Assembly (NCBI GenBank): GCA_032622095.1
Contig: CP136061.1
Location: forward strand, 67,519,127 to 67,583,126
Direction: 5' to 3'
DNA length: 64,000 bases
Source: Siphonodentalium dalli
Taxonomy: Eukaryota; Mollusca; Scaphopoda; Gadilida; Siphonodentaliidae
Below are positions 1 to 13,930 of the stretch, piece by piece (position 1 is the stretch's first letter; every line of letters starts with the position of its first letter). The position numbers and the translations under genes were made by a program. The notes under the pieces were generated by a model that was given only the letters and a program-made list of their open reading frames with translations, did not search any database and was not told where the DNA came from.

Positions 1-549
1 ACATGTAAGCTATACAAATTTAACCAGCCATTTCAAATAATATTGGATTTAAAACATTAATGGTCACTTGTACACTTGTTATGTGTGTTTTTGTTGATTA
101 GGCAGGCTGCAAGATAAAATACCTAAATGCATTGTCCCAATATTAGATGTACAGGCCAGCAGCATTAAACTGGTTATGTAAAACGTCATAAACTACCTCC
201 AGTCTAATAACAACCTGGCTTCACATAAAAGGTTTGAATACAATAGATATTCTACAATTATCACCTCACGATAATAAGGAACATATGTTTTATCTCTGCT
301 AATATAGAGATGACAACTATCACAGCTCATTACTTTATTATTTAGCGACCTTACGAATAGCTATATGCAAGTATAATATTTTGTTTTTAAAGTTGTTTTT
401 TGTTTTTTAATTATGATTTTATTTTGAGCAACAAATGAAGTTTAAAACATATATTTTTGTCATCAATTGTGAACCGCCCAGAAAATGATTTAATTTGGCC
501 AAAATGTTTTCGAAAAAAATTGGCCATGGTCCAATTTGGCCACCGACAG
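1..549. other. AT-rich non-coding sequence
   Basis: No open frame of note, no recognisable repeat and no RNA gene is visible. The stretch is AT-rich and ends where a degenerate minisatellite starts. It could be intronic or intergenic; nothing in the sequence decides this. Confidence 0.5.
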
Positions 550-2200
550 CGCAAACACTGTATACTTCCTACACCTGACCCATGACCATATCGTCAGTCT
601 ATGTATACATATTCATCACATTCATGATCATACAGTCAATCAGTGTATACATAATGACCTCACCATTGGCCATGCAGTCACTCCATGTTGATATATTTCC
701 CACACATGGCCAAATGGCCACTCAAGATATACATATACACCCCATTCATGACCATAGTCGCCCCATGTAAACATCTCACCAATGGTAATTAGTCACTCTT
801 TATACACATATCCTCACCCATGGCCATACAGCCACACTTGTGTATACCCATAGTCACTACTTGTATACCTATTCACCTCATCATTAGCCATACTGTCACT
901 CCATGTATATATATTCGTCACTCATCGCGAAATAGCCACTCAAGATATACATACACATCACACCCATGGCCATATAGTCGCTTCAAGTACACATATGCAC
1001 CTCACAAATGGTCATAGCGCCACACGTTTTTATACACATACCCCTCAACCATGACCATACAGCCACACTTGTGTATACCCGTACACATCGCACATGACCA
1101 TACAGCCATGAGTCCCAATACATGCACACATGAATACTCCTACACCTGACCCGTGACCATATAGTCACTCCCTGTATACCGTATAGTCACTCCCTGTATA
1201 CCTATTCACCTCACCATTGGCCACAGTCTTTCCATGTATACCTATTCGCCAAACCCATGACCATGTAGACACTGGATATATACACGGTCATGACCATATA
1301 ATCACCCATGGTGTACATATACACATCACAAATGACCACACAGCCCTTCCAGATATACCAATATCACGCACACACGGACACTTCCAGTCTTGCATATACA
1401 CCCTACATGGCAATTCAGCCACTCGCTGTATACTCATACACGCCATCCGTGATCATGCAACTGCTCCCTGTATACATGTACATCCACCAATGGCAATATA
1501 TATCTACAGCACGTATAAATATACATAGCACCTATTACCGCAAGGGCACTCCCTATATATATTATATATACCCACAAGCTCGCCAACGAACACAGCTATA
1601 TTCCCCAGGCATGCATATAAACTTAATCATGATTATACAATCATGGCCGTACTGTCATTCCATGTAAATCTATACACGTTACACTTTCAACAACCCCTAT
1701 GTATCCATATAGCCCACCCCGTGATCTTACAGACAACACATCTATACAGGTACACCCAGCTCTGGCAATACAGCCGCCCAAGGTACACCAGTGCATCCCA
1801 CTCATGACAATACGATCACTCCATTTATACACAAACAGAGATGACCATGTAGCTAGCTACTCTCGTTATATCCATACACCACATCATGTCCATTCAGCCA
1901 CACTGTGTATACATGTACATCCTCTCGTATAGAGGCTACTGCCCACATAAATAATAAGGATAATATCACTCTATATCTATATATAAACAGATAACTATAC
2001 AACCATAGTCAATCCGTGCATACATATTCACCTCACACATGACCATACAGCCATACTAGTATAGATATACATTTTACATTGGACAACCCACGTACATGTA
2101 TGGCCATAGTCACTCCTTGTATACCTATTCACATCATTCGTGACCATAAAATAACATGCATAGCTATTCACCTCGCCTATGAACATACAGTAACTCGATG
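550..2200. repeat. Degenerate minisatellite (ACCATACAGCCACTC / GTATACATATTCACCTC)
   Basis: Variants of three phrases (GACCATACAGCCACTC, TGTATACATATTCACC, CTCACCCATGGCC) alternate for about 1.6 kb with spacing of roughly 50-75 bp and heavy divergence between copies. Small open frames rich in H, T, I, P and Y occur on both strands but only reflect the repeat. A shorter block of the same repeat in reverse orientation lies at 5990-6350. Confidence 0.75.
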
Positions 2201-2293
2201 GCTGCCATCTTGGCCACCCTCTTGTATACAGTTGATCAATTTTGATCCAACTGGGCCAGAATAGCCACAGATTATGATTCGTCTCAGTTCGTT

Positions 2294-2967
2294 TTAGTGC
2301 CACCGCATACGCTGCGATTAAAATCGTAAGTAGGGGAAAATCGCAGGAGGAAGCATCCAATGCGCATGCCCCACGACAATATCGTAGCCAAATAGTAGCA
2401 ATCAAGCACTGTTTGATTTTACCAGGAAAATCGTGGCGTGACCTTGGCAACGCGCGCGATCGTAGCTGTCACATGACCACCGTCGCACTGGTCATGTTGT
2501 AAATACCATGCAAGAAAAGAAAACATTCAAAAATGGCGCAAAGTTTACAAACTTCTCGCACTTACAAAAACGAGGCCACATTGGTGGAGATGTGGCGCGA
2601 CAGGGAGTGCAGGCCTATACCACATATCAGGCAAGGGGTAGAGGGCTGCCGCAATTGTTGAAATTCAATTGGGGCAGCTGAGCCTGTTGAGTTGACAGGT
2701 ACAAAAATGTAAAAATAAAAATAATATTCAATTTCACTTGAACTTTCAACATCAACTTGTTAGTTTAGAACATTGAGATACATGCCATATGTATTTAGTT
2801 GCATACTGCGGATAATGTGGGATAACATTTTGCTATCATGTGATCGATCACGTTGATAAAATCGTAGCTGCGAACATCGTAGCACCGTAGCGTCTGCGGG
2901 CAAGCCAAGATTCTTTCACCTACGATTTCCCCACTTACGATTTTAATCGTAGCGTCTGCGGTGGCAC
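2294..2967. mobile_element. TIR DNA element, internally deleted
   Basis: The ends are inverted repeats of about 48 bp. The left end starts AGTGCCACCGCA and carries GATTAAAATCGTAAGT; the right end is the reverse complement with a few mismatches, finishing GCGGTGGCACT. Copies of AATCGTAGC are scattered near both ends. No clear target duplication is visible. A start codon at 2533 opens a frame of about 42 codons containing TLVEMWRDREC, faintly like the start of MADF/Myb-like proteins of PIF/Harbinger-type transposons. That similarity is weak and the superfamily is not assigned. Confidence 0.65.
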
Positions 2968-3300
2968 TCAGTCAGGAGGCAAGCACCCTAATTTTTTTTC
3001 TCTAAACAATTTTAGTACCATATGCCAACATATCCTTGGTGGTAGAGTTTGGTCCGCTGATTAAAAAAAAACATTGTTGGCAATTTTCTATTCCCATATT
3101 AGAGGTCAAAGTCAATTGTGTAAGCGCCTTTCTGTCCTAGCGTGAATTTTTCCACATATAGAATATATTTTTTAGTAAGATCTATTGATGAATGATGTAT
3201 TGTACCAAGGACCAGTGAGGCATGGTAATCTGATTGCTGATGTGTCTGCATTCTTGTGTGGTTTCCTTAGCAACCGTTGCTATGAAATTGTTTTTCCATA
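2968..3300. repeat. Dispersed repeat, inverted copy at about 8400-8760
   Basis: The segment with TTTTAGTACCATATGCCAACA (3011 onward) and the nearby GAGGTCAAAGTCAA recur in reverse complement at about 8590-8760, and the CCATAGCAACC-type motif near 3266-3305 recurs around 8410-8460. In the right-hand copy this block adjoins a second one that matches 5690-5850, so the left copy looks split or rearranged. Confidence 0.55.
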
Positions 3301-3542
3301 GCAACCAGCCTCAAACGATCGTTTTTTATCCATGCTATGGCATCTAATACTGAAAATATGCGAATAATTATAATTTGTGGTGATCTCGAGTGTGCTTGCA
3401 TGAAAATACATACATTTAAAGCAAAATACAGCGAATAATGTGGATGTACGGTATGGCCCAACATAGTAGGTCTATACTGTTACAATATCCAATTAGCTGC
3501 AATTTGGCACTACCTGTCAATAGTGGAGTCCCTCAGGGGTTG

Positions 3543-4690
3543 AATCGTGACTTAGTAACTAAACCATGAAACTGTAAAGATATGTTGCTTATTCATAAGA
3601 AACACTTTTAGGAGGGGAGTGCCCGGATGGGGGGGGGGGTCCTTTGTCGGTATAAAATAGGGTTTCCATGGCAACGGCATAAAATATTTGGAAAAAAATT
3701 GAAAAAGGCCAATCTTGAGAACCAACAAATCATGTGTTTGAAGAAATGATATTAACTTATAGTGCCATTAATGGTCCATCAAACCGACTGAGTCACTTTG
3801 ACATATATGGTCAAGGTCAATTGTTAAGGTCAAGGTCATATGTGATATTTTGGTCTATTTTTTTATAATTGTCTCATATTTCGCTACCCCTAGTGTGTTG
3901 GTCATAAAAGCAATCCCCACCATAATGCACAAAAAGTAGGCTAGAATCACAATGTTCTATTTGTTATATGATGCATTTGGTATAATATGGTCACTGTCAA
4001 CATGTGACAGAATTTAGTCGACACATAATAAAATTTTAAGTAATAATTTGTATAATATTTGGGGCAGTACATAAGTCACGATGCATTACACTTAAGAGGC
4101 CATCTGACCAAAACAAATATGATTTTGTGACTTGTGTAACTAAAACATGACACTGAATCATATGTGTTGCTTAGTTATAGTGGAAACTTTTTGGAGGAGG
4201 TGCCCAGGTGAGGGGTCATGTGTCGGTAAAAAATGTGGTTTCCATGGCAACGGCATCGACTATTTGGAGAAAAGTTGAAAAAGTCCACTGTTGGCAATCC
4301 GATTAGCCTCATATTTGAAAAAAATTATGTGAACTCATAGTTCCATTAATTGTCAATCAAACGCACTAGGCCATAGGACATATAGGGTCAATTGCTAAGG
4401 TCAAGGTCATTGAAATAGGTAATATGATATATAGTTTTTATAAATTGTCTCATATTTCACTACCCCTAGCGCATGCGTTAGTCTTAAACTCAATCCCTTC
4501 ATAATACACAAAAAATGAGACACCATCACCACGTTCAATTTGATATGATACACTTGAAACAAGACGATCACTGTCAACATGTGATAACATTTATAGTTTA
4601 TATATAATCATCTTTTAAGTGCTACTTTTTGTAGTATTTGATACTATATGCCCCGCAATACCATTCAACCATCGAAAATCTTAATATTAG
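3543..4690 (+). repeat. Two-copy tandem duplication, period about 576 bp
   Basis: TTTCCATGGCAACGGCAT occurs at 3663 and again at 4239. Around it many phrases recur in the same order in both halves, including GTCTCATATTTC(G/A)CTACCCCTAG, TCACTGTCAACATGTGA and GGTCAAGGTCA. The copies differ by many substitutions and small indels, so the duplication is old. No coding potential is seen. Confidence 0.8.
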
Positions 4691-5989
4691 TGCCCTAATG
4701 TTTTCCGTTAATCAGGATATTCCACATATGTCAAGGTTACTAACCGGGGAGGTTGTTTTGTGGCCAAATTAGGATATATTTTGAAACCCGACCATACAGA
4801 GTCAATATTACAGAAAGGAATTATCATGCCACTTTTACTCTATTCTCACATCCAACTTGTTCAAAGCACATTCCTATTCCTTGCATATAGCGGGCCCCTT
4901 AATGAATGTATTTCCTAACAGATAGCGGGGCCCTTTAAGCATCACATGAATCGGGACAGTTTCTAAAGCATGAAACTTGGCATATTAGTCGAGTGACCCC
5001 AAACATTGTTGGAGGTGATTACCTGGATGGTATGGGATTGATTAAGGTCAGGTCGACATAATCTGTCAACATTTCACTCTTATACTTTATCATTTGTAGG
5101 CATTTAATTGAGATATGGGATATATTGAACGTTCTCCGACATCATTGACCATTTACAAAACCCAGCTGGCAAAAAACTTGAACCACAATTTGTGCATGTT
5201 TTTGAAGATTCCTTGTCCCAGTCAAATACCAAAGCAAGCAATGGAATGATAGGATATGCCACTAAAAGACAATGGGGTATGGCAAAACAGCTGTGACATC
5301 AGGCAGTGTGCAATATTGTGAATATAGAGTGTCCCATGGCACCATTGATTGAGGGAATACGATGCTTTGAGACTTTTAGGATTTGGTGAAAAGGCTGCTT
5401 GCGTAATGTCAGGCAGCTGTGGACTATTTATACAAGATAGTCAATTAATGATTGTTGAGTCGCTCACATGAAATTCAATGTAAAGACTGAGAAGACTCGG
5501 GACATCAAAATAAAAAAAATTGACTTTTCAGTTTGGATAATTTTTTTCAAGTAAAATGGAACTATCTTTGGTAGCAAAGATATTTTTGTTTGATCTGTCT
5601 TAAATGTGTCACACTGATGTGTTTTGGACTAAATTACTTAAGATGGCTTGCAAAATGGCAACCAAATTTGGTAAAAGGTTTAGTTTTCACATATACCCCG
5701 AACATTATTCTCTGCTTTTCCGAAAAGGTAGCAAATTGTGACTCACTTAGTTATGAAACATGTTAATTAATCAATTGGCAACTAAATGTCTATGATGCAG
5801 TATGGAATTTTGCCGAAAACCTCTTTTGGGATTCTGGCCTTGTTTTTGAAAGAAAACTAGGAGAACTTTCAAATGGAACCGAGAGAGACATTAATATTTG
5901 GCTAGTCTGGCCCTTTAGCATACACATTGATGAACTTAATATAATACAGGATATATGTCTAGATGGCAGCCAGAGAGTAATTGTACACT
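4691..5989. other. Non-coding sequence with one dispersed-repeat block
   Basis: No gene is seen. Positions about 5690-5850 (ending CCTCTTTTGGGATTCTGGCC) match the reverse complement of about 8805-8945. The rest is AT-rich and shows nothing I can name. Confidence 0.45.
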
Positions 5990-6350
5990 CAATAGGTATA
6001 TAGGGAGTTATTATATGATCATGAATGGTGTGAATAGGTAAACAATGAGTGACTATAGAGTGGTTGAATTTTCATGTGCGAGGTTAGTTCTGGTTAAAAC
6101 CATAACCAGACTCTAAAAGTACTGAGTCTGAGTATGGTTTTAATCAGAACTGGTGCGAGGTGAATATGTATACATGGAGTGCGTACATGGTTATGTGTGG
6201 GTGTACAAGTATACCTGTTGTGGATATATGGTCATTGGTGTGGTGTATAGGTATAGCAAGAGTAGCTACATGGTCATATGTGTGTTATGTATATATGGCG
6301 TGACTACGGCCATGTGTAGGATGTACAGTTGTACCTTTGGTGGCTGAGTT
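5990..6350. repeat. Minisatellite block, inverted relative to 550-2200
   Basis: Phrases such as GAGGTGAATATGTATACATGG and TATGGTCAT are reverse complements of the 0.55-2.2 kb minisatellite units. Before it, 6083-6155 holds an imperfect inverted repeat (GTTCTGGTTAAAACCAT / ATGGTTTTAATCAGAAC). Confidence 0.65.
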
Positions 6351-6356
6351 GCAATA

Positions 6357-6412
6357 CTCAACCAGTTCCAACAGCAGAAACTAATTTATAAGATATTAGT
6401 GAATATATCTTC
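6357..6412 (+). repeat. Dispersed repeat, direct copy at 9593-9648
   Basis: CCAGTTCCAACAGCAGAAACT and the following AGATATTAGTGAA reappear in the same order and orientation at 9593-9648 with a few differences. The family is unknown. Confidence 0.6.
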
Positions 6413-6918
6413 CACTTCTAGTAGCCATTTTGATGGCCATCTTGAACATGAAGTTCCAATTTTGTTCTAAAAATGTAGCATTGTGCCTTAGCTTCACAAT
6501 AATACATACAATTGTATACACTTGTCAAGACGTTCTCTTAATAATGCATCGAACTGACTTATAGTGCATTGTCTCATAAATGGCGGCGATGTTGGATGGT
6601 ATCTTGTCTCGTGTGTACACGGCCACTTCTTTTTCGTGTCAACATTGCTTAAAAGTTGAGGGACATAATAAGGAAGAAAATGAGTGGGGTGAAATGAAGT
6701 CCCGTGTTCGGGGTTGTAGGGGCACCTTACCAGATATCATACTATTATATTTGAGTTTTCATAACCATTGCGTGATCTTTTAACCTCTGGTGACGTCATC
6801 AATTGAAACGTCATATTATTTTTGCTACCAGTATTATAAAATATTCAAATATCTACAAAATTACATATCGCCTGTTAAAATCCAATCACAATGGCATCAC
6901 TTATATGGGATATAGAGG

Positions 6919-7020
6919 ATCTTCAACTCGTCCCCAGTGTATAGCGGAATTTACAAAACGAATCCAGACCTAATTTACTGGACTAGTTTTTCCGCTATAC
7001 ACTGGGGACGAGTTGAAGAT
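6919..7020. repeat. Perfect 30-bp inverted repeat (stem-loop)
   Basis: Positions 6919-6948 are the exact reverse complement of 6991-7020 (core TCCCCAGTGTATAGCGGA), separated by 42 bases. A weak extension of the pairing lies outside. A 77-codon open frame (6937-7170) overlaps it but resembles nothing I know. Perfect identity of the arms suggests recent origin or selection for a hairpin. Confidence 0.9.
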
Positions 7021-7199
7021 TCTATTTATTACATGATCGAAAACGTCGACAAAACATACTTAAATCAACAAATGGGACGCGAAACTAACATTATAGTAAC
7101 ATGGGCTTCTATAAGGCACGCCGATGACGTTTCACATAACTATTCGTTGTTTGCCCGTGTCAAGAAATAGTCCCATATAACTAAGGACTCTTTGGCGCA

Positions 7200-8380
7200 T
7201 TCAATTATATTTAGTGACATAACTTTTCAAACTCTTCATTCATGATAGTTTGTTAGAAAAATATTGGAAGCCATAGTATTTTGAGACATAGCTTACGGAG
7301 TGTTAACAGACGACAAACCGGAAGTCAAAGGTCACCTAGCACTAATTCCTGTTATTAAACGAACGTTTAATATCACAATTTATAGAATGGGTTTATTGAA
7401 TGGAATAAGGGTAGGATCATGTAATACATTAGTTTCCCGCCACCCCATCATAATCGGAAAAAAATGGTAACCGAGTAAGGCTAAACTTTGACCCAGTAGG
7501 TACAATAGGACCCAAAATATTTGCTGTTAACATCGTTTTTCCTGACCAGTACATATTAAGGTATATGAAAATACCAAACAAGTTAAGTAGTGGTCGGGGG
7601 TGCACGAGCGGCCTATCAGCTGATGAACTATAAGGTCATAATAAGGTGTACTATTATTGGTTTTATGATTATACATGCTCTTATTGGCATATTGAATGTG
7701 CGAGTGAATCCAGGGGCGAATAATAGTAAACTTTATATGTAAATACATTTTTTTATTTCCACGTAAATTAACGTCAATTGTCTATATATATAGGTCATTT
7801 AAAAAAAATTGAAATTGTGTGAAGGTACCGATAAACTGTTACGTATGGCCTATTAACAAAATCGATCATAAAAGCATTCGTCTTGATAGTATTATCGATT
7901 GTAATATATACTTACATTATGACCGTCTTGTAAACTGAACGTGCATAAGTCTTATAGTAGACCTACTGAGCATTATGTTTGCATGACGTTTCACAACTAA
8001 ACCGTTTAGTCTCAGTATATTATAATATTACTCGGCATATGCCAGGGGCCTGTGTATGTGTTTATGGGTGACTCGTATATATTGGGAGCGGGCCAAGTTA
8101 CAAGCCCTTGTGGTTCATAGTTCGGGTTAAATTATATTAGTTTCAACATTATTATGAATACTCCCGTTTTCAAAAAGTTCAATTATGTCATCAATTATAT
8201 GCATGCATGCGTGTATTCATGTTTCCGAGTTGTTGAATAAAATAATTTGTCCGCAATTTTGAAAGTTAATTAGAGTACCCGTGTTTTCACGAAAATAATG
8301 GTAAAAATAGGGAGAGTGTATGTCACAAAACAATTTAATTGTGAACAATATGCAAAGTTGGTATATTTGGCATGAAAATA
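7200..8380. other. AT-rich non-coding sequence
   Basis: Short open frames only, none with recognisable domains. No repeat structure beyond simple AT-rich runs was seen. Confidence 0.45.
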
Positions 8381-8945
8381 AAATGATTAAAGTTAGAAAT
8401 TGGTCTTGTTGCTAGGGTAATTTAATTGCATAGCAACTGTTGCTATGGGCAACATATTTGACAACCTAACCAACGTGAGAGGAATGCGGAGAGAACCTTT
8501 AATGTGGACACAAAGTTTCTGGCGGTCTAAGCCATTTCACTTGAAAATTTTATAAACAAAATTTTGAGACCAATTAATGCAAATTTGTCGTATATAATTT
8601 GACCAATGACCTTTGACCTTGACAGACGTAACTAGAAAATTGCCAACAATGATTTTATTTATGGGGAATCCCATAGCACATTATTAGCATTGTTGGCATA
8701 TGGTACTAAAAATGTTTAGCAAAAATTGTTCTAGCCACCTTTTCTCTGACCTGCCTCCTGACTATTTCAAAGTTCTGCGCATTTCCTTTCAATAATACGG
8801 CCAGAATCCCAAAATAGGCTTTCGGCAAAATGCCCCACAAGGAACTGGGATAACCAGATAGAATAATTAGTTGTCAGTTGATTACATAACATAACAAGTG
8901 CGTCACAAGTTTATAACTTTTCGGAACAGAGGAAAAAAATGGATA
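8380..8945 (-). repeat. Dispersed repeat, reverse-orientation copy
   Basis: In reverse complement, 8945-8805 matches about 5690-5850 and 8760-8400 matches about 2970-3300. The two blocks are contiguous here but widely separated in the left copy, so this copy may be closer to the original element. No ends or target duplications could be defined. Confidence 0.55.
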
Positions 8946-10800
8946 TATGTGAAAAATTGAACTTTTTACTGTATTTTGGAAGCTATCATAAGTAATTTGT
9001 CTATAAACACCTTAGTGCTACATATTTAAAATGTATCAAAACAATAAGCACCTTTCATACCAACGTTAACGACATTTAGTGCAAACCTGAAAAGTGAATG
9101 TTTGCCGATATTTATGTCAAGTTTGAGGGAGTAAAATCCAATATTTCGGGTAATGTCAGTGGTTACAATACTAACAATTAACAAAGGTGAATCAGACATG
9201 TTAGTTTTAATGGATATAAGGCAGAATAACACATTTGATTCATCAACCACAACTTGAAAGCGATTGCAGGGCACACTGGGGCAATAGCTAAAATGTTCCA
9301 TATTTTGGCGACCATTTTGAGCCAACATAACAATTTTGATTCCAATGACTTGGAATAGTCATGGGTAATGGAATGCCTGACTTACATAATACAGTTCTGC
9401 TCATTTCTGGACAACCTTTGTTGAGATACGACTCGATTCTCAATTGTGATTTTTGTGTGAAATTTAATACCGCGTTCTGTATGCATGTGAGCAATTTTGG
9501 AGGGATCGGAAGGGGCTAGGACCAAGAATTTCTAATTTCATTGCCGCAGTACTAATTTAATAATAAAAATTACAAAATAGTCACAATTCTAAACCAGTTC
9601 CAAACAGTAGAAACTGATCTAGAAGATATTAGTGAAAAATCGTCATATTTTTTGCCCCATTTTGAATACATGGAATTTATCCATAACTATAAATATGAAG
9701 TACTCTATTATCAATAGAATGACATATCTCACGACCTAACAACGAATAAACTTCCCGTGTAATTGCGAATTGACATTTACCAGGTCAGATATTAATTTTT
9801 GGCCGCCATCTTTGATTCAGTGGCCGACAACTCTAGAAAGCCCCAATGGCCAGATGACTAACAACCGGCAAATTGAAGGACTGATATAGTTCTCACAAAG
9901 ATATCACAACCACCAAAAATCCGCATGTGGGCTGGGGTCTACATGTAGCTCACGGTCTACTACCTTTATTGTGATTTAAGTCTGATGAATAACTAGTAAT
10001 GATCGGTCCATCGTCCGTATCGGATCGTTGACGTATATGTTCGTCATCGTTCTAGGCGACGTCAATAAAACATAGTTTCCATTTGTATTCCACAAAATTT
10101 ATCGTATACAACTTAGTATGAAATTGCTGGGAATCCGTTTAATAAAAGTGTCTCAAGCTAATGGGAGTGGAATAAAAGCAAGTAAGTCCCCCCTCACTTG
10201 TCGGTGAGGTCTTTGACGCAGTTGTCTTTCATGCGGTTGTCTTTAACTTAGAATTCCCAATTGCTCCTCTCTCAAACCAGTCTAGTAAATTATGCGTCTA
10301 CCCTGGGTTACACGTGTTCTGATACCTGCAAGATGTTTAGAAATATCCAACCCAACACCACCTTGGTTCAGAAATTTCCTGACTGACAAGTTGGAAATAT
10401 TCTTGGGTCTAAAACCAATAACTTCACAATAAAGCTTTTAAATGTTTGGAAAATAAAACGGTAACAAATTTAAACCTATTTTCCGAAATTTCCAACTTGT
10501 GTTTCCCGTTATGAAAGTTCCAACTTAACAATTTGGAGAAGTATAATTTAACTACATACCCACATATAAATTGTGTATCTAATATTTGTACTGGACTTAA
10601 TTTTCCGAACCGCGGGATTCCACGTCCGTATAAACTCTAAAAATTCCCTGGAGGAAATTTGCATTTCTCGAGTTTAAAACTATTTCACCCCCACCACCCA
10701 AGTGCTATCTTGGCTCTCCATTGGATGAAGAACAATTTGCCTCTAATTTTTGGGATATATTGCAGTTTAACCATTTATATACTAAAACATCATGAACTAT
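8946..10800. other. Non-coding sequence, no gene recognised
   Basis: Apart from the dispersed-repeat copy at 9593-9648 nothing identifiable is visible. The open frames of 65-100 codons here have biased, non-domain-like composition. Confidence 0.4.
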
Positions 10801-10807
10801 CACATAT

Positions 10808-10868
10808 GAAATGTTCAGACAATAAGTTCAACAATGGTCGTTTGTTGAACTTATTATCTGAACATTTC
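10808..10868. repeat. 26-bp stem with 9-base loop
   Basis: GAAATGTTCAGACAATAAGT and the next six bases pair with 10843-10868 with one mismatch; the loop is ATGGTCGTT. A third partial copy of the arm (TTATTATC..TGAACA) follows at about 10908-10925. Confidence 0.85.
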
Positions 10869-11762
10869 CCTCCAATAACTAGGACGTCTTCTGCACATTC
10901 TATTATCTGCTTATTATCCTGAACACCCATTAAGATGACGAATAGATCCTTCAAATGTATACTATTGTTGCTGAATTGTAAAATCATTTCGTATAGAATG
11001 GGTTAGACTATCCCACACAAGGAGTGTTAATATGTTAACCTAGGCACTTTTAAGAAAACCGCTGACATACTTGATGGGCGAAGTTACACCTCTCCAAATA
11101 ACGGTAATATTTCCCTTTCAATACCATTTAGTCGATAACGCAGGTATGACCTTATTGATAAAAGGACATCCCCAGTAATATAACTCAATTGTGTTTGTTT
11201 GTCTGTCGGCCAAATGGTGACCAAACGGCTGGACCATATGGCGCATAAAATGCGTACACATGGGTCAATTTACACTTTGTGCCGGTGCCGTTCACTTCAG
11301 ATAACTTAAAAGGCACTTATAATAATTTAAAACTTATTAATAATAAACTCAAAATGGTTGAAACCTGGTAATTGAAACATGCTTCGCATGATTAAATTGA
11401 TCCGAGTGTCATAGGACATGTGCCATTTACATCAGACTAAGAAAAGACATATGTGCTTTTCGGGTGCGTAAAATTGGTAAGTCCATTATTTGGCACTATG
11501 CTAACTGGAGTTTCTGAACTCCTAAACTGGGCCTAATTTTTAAAAATGTATGTTGGTTTGTTTACTACAGACGATGGTTTCTTTCAGCTCGTTAACATTT
11601 ATCCGACCAAGTCTGCAAAAATAAGTTAAAAATAAAGATTAGTCTTCACGGCATCATTTGCCCCAATCATAGCCAAATCCACATGACCCACACACAATGC
11701 CTAGTCGGGACCATTTAACCGGGGGGGGCGCAATAATAGTAACTGTCAATGACAATCATTAA

Positions 11763-12932
<1,170 letters not shown>

Positions 12933-13037
12933 GTGAAATCGCTCAGAATTTAACCATCTGTCATTTACTTGCCTTTGAGACTTGGCTAAAATCTCATTGA
13001 GTTAATATCATGAATGTAAATGTGTTCGAATGTCCTG

Positions 13038-13043
13038 AATAAA
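13038..13043 (+). promoter_or_regulatory. Poly(A) signal of the tubulin gene
   Basis: AATAAA lies 105 bases after the tubulin stop codon and is followed within about 25 bases by a GT-rich stretch (TGCTCTTGTTCGTT), as expected for a cleavage site. The 3' UTR is therefore short, about 130 bases. Confidence 0.75.
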
Positions 13044-13234
13044 TGTTATTGGCAAACTGTAATGCTCTTGTTCGTTATCCAACTCCCTTCTAATCAAGCA
13101 ATATAACCACGTGGGTGGTAGCAAGTTGGGCAATTAGTCTGATATTGACGCTAAACCTCTGATGGCGACCGTATTTAGGTCATATCGGCATTTTGTTTAG
13201 ATTGTCGCACAGCGAGCTACTGTAGATATAAATT

Positions 13235-13561
13235 TTTGATAATAAACACCAATGTTCTGCTCAAGTGAAAACCAAAAAAGAAAAGATTAAAACCACAGGG
13301 TTAATGACAATTAACGCGGGCGTCGATAGTTTCGCTCATTGTGTGACAAATCAAAACCACTCAGATCCATATAACTACGGCCGCTGACTAATTTTGTGTG
13401 TTATAGTGTGTTTGAACAGTGTCCAAGTCTTCATAGTGCCCGACCAATGTTGACCCCACCAATGTTGACCCCACATATGGCTAAAACTAATTTAAGTTAC
13501 TTGAAGTGCCACTAATAGTTTACGCACCCTTCACCCGAGCGATGCCGGGCACCACAGCAAG
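13235..13561 (+). mobile_element. Helitron-like element, degraded 3' part (copy of 34385-35158)
   Basis: This stretch matches 34385-35158 in blocks (AACCACTCAGATCCATATAA; GTGTTTGAACAGTGTCCAAG; CCACTAATAGTT). Its end has a mutated Helitron 3' signature: hairpin-like CCCGAGCGATGCCGGG, then CACCACAG and CAAG where the intact copy has CTAG. The next bases are TCCGG, identical to the sequence after the intact copy. This copy lacks the MITE present at 34611-34742. Confidence 0.65.
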
Positions 13562-13930
13562 TCCGGAATGAATGCCAATATATTACAATACTGGAACATG
13601 TTGGCTCCAAATATTTGATATACGCAAAACGGGTGTAATAGAGTTGCTTACCTTGACATAGTTCCAAAGTGCTGTAATTCCCCAATCTTAATTATTGTTC
13701 ATTAATCGCCAAAAAGGCGGATAATTCGTGAGCAAGCAATGAATAGATAACGACGACAACCGAACGTTAATTGAATACCTGGTGTTGGGGGGGGGGGGGG
13801 GGGTGGCGGCATAAATGTGCCATCCCGTATCGCAGAAACCTCGTTTAATCCAGCATGACGCCTTGGTTAGTCCCATACAATTACTGTACGTTGGTCTTAT
13901 GCGCAAAATTCTGCCAAACTTGGCCAGATA
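13562..13930 (+). repeat. Array-flanking repeat starting TCCGG (copy at 35159)
   Basis: Homologous to 35159-35410: shared phrases are AATGCCAA, CTCCAAATATTTG, AGAGTTGCTTACCTTGACAT and AACCTCGTT(T/G)AATCCAG. It contains a poly(G) run at 13789-13802. Bases 13866-13930 (TTAGTCCCATACAATTACTG ... TGCGCAAA) are a unit of the tandem repeat that borders the satellite on the other side at 27.1-28.15 kb. Confidence 0.75.

Noticed and set aside
6937-7170. 77-codon open frame over the 30-bp inverted repeat
   Set aside because: Starts inside one arm of the hairpin, has no recognisable domain and no supporting signals; left as unexplained open frame.
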